The notes under the pieces: generated by a model
Told to the model about the DNA's origin: nothing
The model's input: only the letters and a program-made list of their open reading frames with translations
The model's database searches: none
In this document: positions 1 to 5,019 of the stretch, one piece after another
Layout of the letters: every line of letters begins with the position of its first letter
Position numbering within the stretch: position 1 is the stretch's first letter
Translations under genes and position numbers: made by a program
Assembly (NCBI GenBank): GCA_029264225.1
Contig: JARICB010000275.1
Span: 1 to 5,019, forward strand
Direction: 5' to 3'
Length of the DNA: 5,019 nt
Source of the DNA: Nocardioides sp.
GTDB lineage: Bacteria > Actinomycetota > Actinomycetes > Propionibacteriales > Nocardioidaceae

Positions 1-1
1 A

Positions 2-793
2 GTCACCCTTTTCGAACAGGCGCCCACCCTCGGTGGCCAGTTCACGCTGGCAATGGCGATCCCCGGCAAGGAAGACTTCGCCGAGACGCTGCGCTACTAC
101 TCGCGTCGACTCCAGGTCCTCGACGTCGACGTCCGACTGTCCACCGCCGCCGGCGCCGGTGACGTGGCCGACTTCGACCACACCATCATCGCCACCGGCG
201 TCGTCCCACGGATTCCCGACATCGACGGCATCGAGCACCCCAAGGCGGTCTCCTACGCAGACGTCCTGAGCGGGCGGGTCGAGATCGGCAAGCGGGTCGC
301 GGTGATCGGTGCCGGCGGCATCGGCGTCGACGTCAGCCACTTCCTGGCCCACGACCCGACCGACACCGAGGCCGACTGGTTCGCCCACTGGGGAGTCGGC
401 GACCCGACGCTGCACCCCGGCGGGCTGACCGAGAAGAAGCCGCGCACGCCGGTGCGCGAGGTGACTCTGGTGCAGCGCAAGACCACCCCGATCGGCATCG
501 GCCTGGGCAAGACCTCGGGCTGGGCCCACCGCGCGGTGCTCAAGCAGTCGGGAGTGGTGCAGATCAGCGGAGCGACGTACGACCGCATCGACGACGCCGG
601 CCTGCACATCACCCTCGAGGGCCAGTCGCGCGTCATCGAGTGCGACCACGTGGTCATCTGCGCGGGACAGGAGTCGGTGCGCGGGCTCTACGACGAGGTA
701 GGCGGCCACCTGATCGGCGGCGCCGACGTGGCCGACGAGCTCGACGCCAAGCGCGCCATCCAGCAGGCAACGGAGCTCGTGGCCTCCCTCTGA
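2..793 (+). CDS. fadH: 2,4-dienoyl-CoA reductase (NADPH), FadH type, C-terminal part (5' end outside window)
   Basis: Flavin and Fe-S enzyme that uses NADPH to reduce 2,4-dienoyl-CoA intermediates during beta-oxidation of unsaturated fatty acids in the cytoplasm. The frame is open from base 2, giving 263 residues; the family is about 670 residues, so the N-terminal TIM barrel and the 4Fe-4S cysteines lie off the left edge. Visible in order: the end of the FAD-binding segment (VTLFEQ...GGQF at 2-55, then IPGKEDFAETLRYY); an IIATG motif near 185-199; the inserted NADPH-binding Rossmann motif GAGGIGVD at 308-331; the WGVGD...GGL region; LGKTSGWAHR at 503-532; the returning FAD-domain motif CAGQE at 659-673; and the typical end HLIGGADVADELDAKRAI from 707. 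All match E. coli FadH as I remember it. Stop TGA is at 791-793. A related old-yellow-enzyme-type oxidoreductase is possible, but the C-terminal motifs favour FadH. The next gene starts 29 bases downstream on the same strand. Confidence 0.93.
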   Translation, partial: VTLFEQAPTLGGQFTLAMAIPGKEDFAETLRYYSRRLQVLDVDVRLSTAAGAGDVADFDHTIIATGVVPRIPDIDGIEHPKAVSYADVLSGRVEIGKRVAVIGAGGIGVDVSHFLAHDPTDTEADWFAHWGVGDPTLHPGGLTEKKPRTPVREVTLVQRKTTPIGIGLGKTSGWAHRAVLKQSGVVQISGATYDRIDDAGLHITLEGQSRVIECDHVVICAGQESVRGLYDEVGGHLIGGADVADELDAKRAIQQATELVASL

Positions 794-798
794 GCAGG

Positions 799-809
799 CC
801 CCCAGGGGG
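799..809. repeat. 11-base perfect palindrome CCCCCAGGGGG between fadH and the C-S lyase gene
   Basis: Five C, one A and five G lie immediately upstream of the -10-like hexamer at 810-815. As RNA it could form only a 4-bp stem with a CAG loop, which is short for a terminator and has no U-tract. It falls at about -24 to -14 relative to the proposed start, that is, in the promoter spacer. It could be a small operator or chance in a GC-rich gap. Confidence 0.3.
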
Positions 810-815
810 TAGGTT
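810..815 (+). promoter_or_regulatory. Putative -10 hexamer TAGGTT for leaderless expression of the C-S lyase gene
   Basis: TAGGTT fits the actinobacterial -10 pattern TAnnnT. It ends exactly 7 bases before the ATG at 823, so transcription would start at or next to the A of the start codon, the usual layout of leaderless actinobacterial mRNAs. No TTGACA-like -35 is visible 16-18 bases upstream. The alternative reading is that the G-rich stretch at 804-813 is a Shine-Dalgarno sequence, with 9-13 bases of spacing, on a read-through transcript from fadH. Confidence 0.42.
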
Positions 816-822
816 CGCGGGC

Positions 823-1965
823 ATGATCCGCGATCTCACCGATGAGGAGGCCCGTCAGGCCCTGGTGCTCAAGTGGGGCACGACCGCCCCCGGGGTCCTG
901 CCTGCGTGGGTGGCCGAGATGGACTACGCGAGCGCCGACGTCATCACCGACGCCGTGATCGAGGCGGTTCGGATCGGCCGCACCGGCTACCCCCCGTTCG
1001 GGTACGACGCCGCCCTGGGCACGGCCTATGCCGGCTTCGCCGAGCGCCAGTTCGCCCAGCAGGTCAACCCCGAGCACGTGCTCCCGGTCGTGGACGTGAC
1101 CGCAGGGGTGCGGGTCGCCCTCGACGTGCTCAGCAACGACGGCGCCATGGTGATGCCGGTGCCGGCCTACTCACCGCAGCTCGCGATCGCGGAGATCACC
1201 GGCCGCAGGCGGGTCGACCTGGTCGTCGACGCCGCCGACGACCGGGCGGAGATCGACCTCGATCGGCTCGACCGGCTCTTCGCCGAAGGTGCCGGCACGC
1301 TGCTCCTGACCCAGCCCCACAACCCGTGGGGACGGGCCTTCACCCGATCCGAGCTCGAAGGCATCCGCGACGTGGTGATCCGGCACGGCGCACGCGTCGT
1401 GAGCGATGAGATCCATGCACCGCTGGTGCTGCCAGGAGCCCAACACCTCTCCTACCTGGCCATCGACGGCACCGCCGACCACGCGGTGGCCATCGTCGCG
1501 TCGTCCAAGGCGTTCAACACGGCCGGCCTCAAGTGCGCACAGATCGTGACCGGCGACGATGCGACCCGCGAACGCCTCCTCGCCGCCCCGATGGCCCGCA
1601 ACGACTCCTGGTCCACTCTCGGCGTGGTGGCTGCGATCGCTGCCTACCACGACGGCGACCCCTGGCTGGCGGCGCTGATCGAGCGGCTCGACCAACAGCG
1701 CACCCTGCTCGGCGAACTGCTCGCGATCCACCTGCCGCGAGCCAGGATGCGTCCGCTCGAGGCGACCTACCTCGCGTGGCTCGACCTACGCGGCTACGGC
1801 CACGACGACCCCGCCACGGTCTGCCTGGAGCGGGGCCGGGTCCGGCTCGCGCCGGGTCACGACTATCACCCCGGGACGACCGGGCACGTCCGGCTCAACA
1901 TCGCCACCTCACCCACCCGACTGACCGAGATCGTCGAGCGGATGGCCGCCGCGCTGACCGGCTGA
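823..1965 (+). CDS. MalY/PatB-family PLP-dependent C-S lyase (cystathionine beta-lyase) / class I-II aminotransferase
   Basis: Fold-type I PLP enzyme of 380 residues (E. coli MalY is about 390). Family members cleave the C-S bond of cystathionine or other S-substituted cysteines, giving a thiol, pyruvate and ammonia; many are annotated only as aminotransferases. Motifs: WVAEMDY at residues 29-35 (MalY-type W/I-x-x-DMDF), an active-site tyrosine in VPAYSP (Y116), PHNPWG at 165-170 with N167, SDEIHAP at 194-200 with PLP-ring aspartate D195 and H198, SSKAFNTAGL with Schiff-base lysine K229, ATYLAWLDLRG, and HVRLN with substrate-carboxylate arginine R357. All key residues are present. The ATG at 823 is chosen because homology begins near LKWGTTAPGVLPAWVAEMDY and a -10-like TAGGTT sits 7 bases upstream; the frame is open further upstream but there overlaps fadH. 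Substrate is not decided: methionine-cycle cystathionine, cysteine conjugates, or a regulatory role like that of MalY are all possible. Confidence 0.92.
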   Translation: MIRDLTDEEARQALVLKWGTTAPGVLPAWVAEMDYASADVITDAVIEAVRIGRTGYPPFGYDAALGTAYAGFAERQFAQQVNPEHVLPVVDVTAGVRVALDVLSNDGAMVMPVPAYSPQLAIAEITGRRRVDLVVDAADDRAEIDLDRLDRLFAEGAGTLLLTQPHNPWGRAFTRSELEGIRDVVIRHGARVVSDEIHAPLVLPGAQHLSYLAIDGTADHAVAIVASSKAFNTAGLKCAQIVTGDDATRERLLAAPMARNDSWSTLGVVAAIAAYHDGDPWLAALIERLDQQRTLLGELLAIHLPRARMRPLEATYLAWLDLRGYGHDDPATVCLERGRVRLAPGHDYHPGTTGHVRLNIATSPTRLTEIVERMAAALTG

Positions 1966-1988
1966 ACCCGCGCGCGGTCGGCAACCGG

Positions 1989-1994
1989 CACAAT
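1989..1994 (+). promoter_or_regulatory. Possible -10 hexamer CACAAT for leaderless ugd starting at GTG 2002
   Basis: CACAAT differs from TACAAT by one base and ends exactly 7 bases before an in-frame GTG at 2002, the same spacing as the TAGGTT-to-ATG arrangement upstream of the preceding gene. If functional, it overlaps the ATG at 1993, which could then not be used. No -35 is evident. No clear Shine-Dalgarno sequence precedes either candidate start. Confidence 0.28.
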
Positions 1995-3192
1995 GTCGCG
2001 GGTGACCACCAAGATCGCCGTTGTCGGCCTCGGGTACGTCGGCCTGTCGATGGCCGTACTGCTTGCCCGCCATCAGGACGTCGTCGGCGTCGACCTCGAC
2101 GAGTCCCGACTCGACACCCTGCGTCGCGGCACCAGCCCGATCCACGATGCCGACATCACCCGGTTCCTGGCCGATGAGGACCTGTCGCTGACCTTCACGA
2201 GTGACGGCGACCGGGCCTACCGGGACGCCGAATTCGTTATCATCGCGACGCCGACCAACTACGACGAGGTCACCAACTACTTCAACACCACCTCCGTCGA
2301 CTCCGTCATCGCCGACGTCCTGCGGGTCGCACCGGGTGCCACCATGGTGATCAAGTCGACCATCCCGGTCGGCTACGTCGACGAGGTGCGCGAGCGCTTC
2401 GACACCACCAACGTGATCTTCTCCCCCGAGTTCCTCCGGGAGGGTCGCGCGCTGCACGACAATCAGCACCCGTCGCGGATCGTGGTCGGGGAGAACAGCG
2501 ACCGGGCGCGGCGCTTCGCCGAACTGCTGGTCAAGGGCGCCGACGCCGACGACGTACCGCTGCTGTTCACCGAGCCGACCGAGGCCGAGGCGATCAAGCT
2601 CTTCGCCAACACCTTCTTGGCCATGCGGGTGGCGTTCTTCAACGAACTCGACTCCTTCGCCGCCTCCCGCGGCCTCTCGACCCGCGAGATCATCGACGGC
2701 GTCGGCCTCGACCCCCGAATCGGCAGCCACTACAACAACCCGTCCTTCGGCTACGGCGGCTACTGCCTGCCCAAGGACACCCGGCAACTGCTGGCCAACT
2801 ACTCGGAGGTCCCGCAGAACCTGATCCACGCGATCGTGGAGGCCAACACCACCCGCAAGGACTTCGTCGCGGCCGACATCCTGCGCCTCGCGCCCCGGGT
2901 GGTCGGCATCCACCGGCTGCTGATGAAGGCCGGCTCCGACAACTTCCGGGAGTCGTCCGTGCAGGGGATCATGAAGCGGATCAAGGCCGAGGGCGTGCCG
3001 GTCGTGGTCTACGAACCCGACGTCGGCGCCGAGCACCTCGACGCCAACGGCACCTTCTTCGGCTCCCCGGTCTTCAGCGATCTCGCCGCGTTCAAGGCCG
3101 CGGCCGACGTGATCGTCGCCAACCGGATGTCGCCGGACCTCGACGACGTGAGCGACAAGGTCTATACGCGTGACCTGTTCGGCTCCGACTGA
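1993..3192 (+). CDS. ugd: UDP-glucose 6-dehydrogenase
   Basis: Oxidises UDP-glucose to UDP-glucuronate with two NAD+ in the cytoplasm, supplying uronic acid for surface polysaccharide. The 399 residues show the complete three-domain family layout: N-terminal Rossmann motif VVGLGYVG (G12-G17) with ribose-binding D34; KSTIPVG with T123; SPEFLREG with E146; central helix segment [24 protein letters not shown] with catalytic K202 and N206; [13 protein letters not shown] with catalytic C258; and the UDP-binding C-terminal domain with the near-invariant [37 protein letters not shown] and YTRDLFGSD. It most resembles the short Ugd type (E. coli about 388 residues), so UDP-glucose is preferred over UDP-ManNAc. 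It lies 27 bases after the C-S lyase gene. The start may be GTG 2002 instead ([14 protein letters not shown]), losing three residues. Two in-frame stops follow one another, TGA 3190-3192 and TAG 3193-3195. The convergent neighbours are glycosyltransferases, consistent with a polysaccharide locus. Confidence 0.95.
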   Translation: MSRVTTKIAVVGLGYVGLSMAVLLARHQDVVGVDLDESRLDTLRRGTSPIHDADITRFLADEDLSLTFTSDGDRAYRDAEFVIIATPTNYDEVTNYFNTTSVDSVIADVLRVAPGATMVIKSTIPVGYVDEVRERFDTTNVIFSPEFLREGRALHDNQHPSRIVVGENSDRARRFAELLVKGADADDVPLLFTEPTEAEAIKLFANTFLAMRVAFFNELDSFAASRGLSTREIIDGVGLDPRIGSHYNNPSFGYGGYCLPKDTRQLLANYSEVPQNLIHAIVEANTTRKDFVAADILRLAPRVVGIHRLLMKAGSDNFRESSVQGIMKRIKAEGVPVVVYEPDVGAEHLDANGTFFGSPVFSDLAAFKAAADVIVANRMSPDLDDVSDKVYTRDLFGSD

Positions 3193-3197
3193 TAGCG

Positions 3198-3213
3198 CTC
3201 CGGGCTACCGGAG
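3198..3213. terminator. Hairpin at the convergent gene junction, possible bidirectional terminator
   Basis: CTCCGG (3198-3203), loop GCTA, then CCGGAG (3208-3213): a perfect 6-bp stem with a 4-base loop. A G-U pair could extend it by one on the plus-strand RNA. The alternative outer arms CGGC/CGAC (3180-3189) and GTCG/GCCG (3213-3220) could form a larger bulged structure. The reverse-strand stop codon of the glycosyltransferase gene (3207-3205) is in the loop. There is no U-tract on either side, so it may be a weak or Rho-assisted terminator, or chance. Confidence 0.4.
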
Positions 3214-4713
3214 TCGGCCGAAGATGCCTCGCCGCTGCTCCTGGTCGGGCTCCACACCCACCCCTGAGGCCAACTCTGCGTCACGCTCCACCGGCGCCTT
3301 GAGCTTGCCCTCGTAGCGCGGCACCTCCCGCTCGGCGGTTCTGAGCCAGCCGGCCCCGGCCGCATCCAGCCGCACGAGGCCGTAGACCGCGTCCAGCACC
3401 TCATCGCCGGCAGTGCCGCCGGCCCAGGCCATCCGAGACACGGCCGCGGTGCGATCGAGTCGACCGACCCCCTCGATCACGGCGGCGCCGTCGTGAGCGC
3501 ACTCAAGGTCGTCGAGGAGTTGTTCGAGGGCTTCCGGGCCGGGAGCGAGGTCGACACCACTCAGGCTCAGCCGCCATGGCGAGCGACACCGACCGGCAGG
3601 GAGCGTCTCGGCGAGCTCCACCCGCTGGTCGCCAGCGTAGGTGCGGTGCACGATGCGGGCCTCGAGCCGGGGATCGTCGAGTGGTGAGCGTCGTTGGTCG
3701 TCCAGGGCCGCCCAGTCGCCGAGCAGCACCACGCGCAGGTCGTCGAGGGAGGAGTCGAGGATCGAGTCGACACAACCGATGACCTCACCCGCCGACTGGT
3801 CGCGGGCATCGAGGACCACCTCGAGGTAGGGCACGTCGTAGCGCCGCCCCCGCCGGTTGCGCTTGGGTCGCATCGTCGGCACGAGGTTGGCCAGGAAGGC
3901 GTCGTTGTAGCGGTTGACCTGGTCGCGCTGCTCCATCACGTGGCTGCGGCCCAGGTGCCACGCGCGGGCCAGGTGCTCGGGGATCAGCACCCCACCGGCC
4001 TCGGCCAGCCGGTGGCCCAACTCCATGTCTTCGCCGAGCCGCAGGCTCTGCGCCATGCCGCCGGAGGCGTCGTAGAGGCTGCGCGAGACCGATCCCGTGG
4101 CCCCGACATGGGCCCGGAAGGCACGGGGTCCGGCACGGGTCAGGTCGTCCGTACGCCGCCACATGCCCTCGACCCATTTATGGGTCTCCTCGGCGTCCCA
4201 GTCCCAGGCGTGGGCGATCTCCCCGCTCTGCACTGCGGCGCGGATCTCGGCGGCTGACCGCCCCGCCAGCGGCTGTGGGTCGACGAACCGTTTCGTCCCG
4301 AGCACCACCGCGTAGTCGATCGCATGGTGCCAGCGCAGCTGGGCTTCGAGGTGCTCAGCGAACGTGAGCATGTCGGCGTCGAGCCAGTGGATGACGTCGC
4401 CGCTGCTGGCCAACGCGCCGGTATGGCAGGCGTTGGCCCGCCCCCACCCGGACTCGACACGCACCACGACCGTGTGGGCCGGTCGCACCTCGGGCAGCGT
4501 GACCGGTTCGGGGTTGCCGTCGTCGACGACCACCACCTCGATCAGGTGCTCGGGGTAGGTCTGACCCGCCAGTGCGGCCAGGACGAAAGGCAGGGTGCCG
4601 TCGGCGTTCCAGGTCGGAATGACCACGCTGACGCTCTTGGTCGGCGCCCACTCGCCGAGTTGCGGGACTTCGAGCGCGCGCCACTCGTTGCGGCGAACCA
4701 ACGGCTGGGTCAT
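3205..4713 (-). CDS. Family 2 (GT-A fold) glycosyltransferase with a probable degenerate second GT-like domain
   Basis: Predicted to transfer a sugar from a nucleotide-activated donor, probably in cell-surface glycan synthesis; donor and acceptor cannot be read from the sequence. The 502 residues begin with a GT-A domain: VSVVIPTWN (28-36), VVVVDDG (60-66), GRANACHTGALASSGDVIHWLDADM with metal-binding DxD D112/D114, and GEDMELGHRL (227-236) with the E-D pair typical of GT2 acceptor sites, then AWHLG. A basic linker (281-293) follows. Residues about 295-445 look like a second, decayed GT-A unit (YLEVVLDARDQ, CVDSILDS, LRVVLLGDW) without a DxD. No signal peptide or membrane segment is visible, so it is probably cytoplasmic or peripheral. 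The start is ATG 4713, which overlaps the stop of the upstream glycosyltransferase gene (ATGA); GAGG at 4727-4724, 10 bases ahead, may be the ribosome site. The frame extends to an earlier ATG at 4767, but that adds an Arg-rich stretch encoded inside the upstream gene. Confidence 0.88.
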   Translation of the reverse strand: MTQPLVRRNEWRALEVPQLGEWAPTKSVSVVIPTWNADGTLPFVLAALAGQTYPEHLIEVVVVDDGNPEPVTLPEVRPAHTVVVRVESGWGRANACHTGALASSGDVIHWLDADMLTFAEHLEAQLRWHHAIDYAVVLGTKRFVDPQPLAGRSAAEIRAAVQSGEIAHAWDWDAEETHKWVEGMWRRTDDLTRAGPRAFRAHVGATGSVSRSLYDASGGMAQSLRLGEDMELGHRLAEAGGVLIPEHLARAWHLGRSHVMEQRDQVNRYNDAFLANLVPTMRPKRNRRGRRYDVPYLEVVLDARDQSAGEVIGCVDSILDSSLDDLRVVLLGDWAALDDQRRSPLDDPRLEARIVHRTYAGDQRVELAETLPAGRCRSPWRLSLSGVDLAPGPEALEQLLDDLECAHDGAAVIEGVGRLDRTAAVSRMAWAGGTAGDEVLDAVYGLVRLDAAGAGWLRTAEREVPRYEGKLKAPVERDAELASGVGVEPDQEQRRGIFGRLR

Positions 4714-5018
4714 GGCAGGTCCGCCTCGTCGGCGACGATCTCGCGGCTGGCGTGGAAGCCGGGCCATTCGCGTTCGAGGATCTCGGGGCGGCGGAACGAC
4801 TCGGGGTCCGAGTGCCAGGTATGTCCCGACGCCGTGCGCCGCAGCACATAGCCCAAACCGTGGGTGCGGTAGATCCGGGCGCCGCTGGCCTCCACGGCGT
4901 TGAGCAGTTGGGCATCGACGAAGCGACGTACCTTGCGAAAACCGCCGACCGATCCGAGCAGGCCCCGATCGATCATGATCGTGCCGCCGGCGACGAACCG
5001 GTTGAAGATCTCCGTCGG
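4710..5018 (-). CDS. Glycosyltransferase, GT2-like, C-terminal part (start outside window)
   Basis: Only the last 102 residues are present; the reading frame enters from the right edge and stops at TGA 4712-4710. The visible segment runs RFVAGGTIMIDRGLLGSVGGFRKVRRFVDAQLL, then GARIYRTHGLGYVLRRTASGHTW. This resembles the C-terminal part of GT2-like transferases, where a G-G/A-T-hydrophobic-R strand, a V-GGFR loop and a (E)D-x-x-LL acceptor-site helix are followed by a (I)YRTHG...R...HTW segment. Here the usual E-D of the acceptor site reads V-D, so identification as GT2 rests on overall pattern. The DxD catalytic region is off-window. The 4-base ATGA overlap with the downstream glycosyltransferase implies translational coupling in one operon read right to left. 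An internal ATG at 4976 is not a credible start, because it would cut into the conserved AGGTIMI strand. Confidence 0.75.
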   Translation of the reverse strand, partial: PTEIFNRFVAGGTIMIDRGLLGSVGGFRKVRRFVDAQLLNAVEASGARIYRTHGLGYVLRRTASGHTWHSDPESFRRPEILEREWPGFHASREIVADEADLP

Positions 5019-5019
5019 G

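Noticed and set aside
640..822. Earlier ATG (640) as start of the C-S lyase
   Set aside because: The added 61 residues are almost entirely R, G, A and P, overlap the conserved FadH C-terminus in another frame, and have no match in the MalY/PatB family.
1171..1731. Open frame of 186 codons on the minus strand within the C-S lyase gene
   Set aside because: Antisense shadow of a gene with all its catalytic motifs; low-complexity composition and no start context.
1954..1981. Imperfect inverted repeat CTGACCG...CGGTCGG around the C-S lyase stop codon as a terminator
   Set aside because: Seven pairs including one wobble, a 14-base loop and no U-tract; easily found by chance in such GC-rich DNA.
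1909..3036. Long open frame (375 codons) on the minus strand, antisense to ugd
   Set aside because: The translation is rich in V, G, D, H and R with no recognisable motif, as expected opposite a GC3-biased gene. The plus strand carries an unmistakable, complete Ugd.
3694..4257. Plus-strand open frame of 187 codons opposite the glycosyltransferase gene
   Set aside because: V/G/H/A-rich shadow translation with no domain. The minus-strand frame encodes clear GT2 motifs over the same bases.
4714..4767. Earlier ATG (4767) as start of the 502-residue glycosyltransferase
   Set aside because: Adds an 18-residue Arg-rich extension lying inside the upstream gene; the ATGA overlap at 4713 is the more usual arrangement.
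1..5019. tRNA or rRNA genes, CRISPR repeats, insertion sequences, prophage or toxin-antitoxin genes
   Set aside because: None seen. Nearly every base is in one of five conventional genes, and the gaps of 29, 27 and 12 bases are too short for such elements.

Overview
The window is very GC-rich, gene-dense chromosomal DNA with strong G/C preference at third codon positions. Codon use, protein style and two apparent leaderless-type starts point to an actinobacterium. A Nocardioides-like member of the Propionibacteriales is my best guess, but this rests on general resemblance and not on a marker gene. About 98% of the window is coding, and no intergenic gap exceeds 30 bases.

Plus strand, left to right: (1) the C-terminal 263 codons of a FadH-type 2,4-dienoyl-CoA reductase, entering from the left edge and ending at 793; (2) a complete MalY/PatB-family PLP-dependent C-S lyase/aminotransferase (823-1965); (3) a complete UDP-glucose 6-dehydrogenase, Ugd (1993-3192). 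Minus strand, converging on ugd: (4) a complete 502-residue family 2 glycosyltransferase (4713 down to 3205), preceded by and overlapping by 4 bases (ATGA) with (5) the C-terminal 102 residues of a second glycosyltransferase whose start lies beyond the right edge. The two convergent units are separated by 12 bases, and a perfect 6-bp hairpin lies at the junction.

Functionally, the left part (fadH and the C-S lyase) looks like ordinary catabolic or sulfur-amino-acid metabolism. The right part looks like the edge of a surface-polysaccharide locus: Ugd would supply UDP-glucuronate, and the two translationally coupled glycosyltransferases would build a glycan. That link is an inference from gene adjacency.

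I did not find a previously undescribed system, mobile element, CRISPR array or RNA gene. The points most worth a second look are matching -10-like hexamers exactly 7 bases before the C-S lyase ATG and before an internal in-frame GTG of ugd (which would move the ugd start), and a probable second, degenerate GT-A-like domain in the 502-residue glycosyltransferase.
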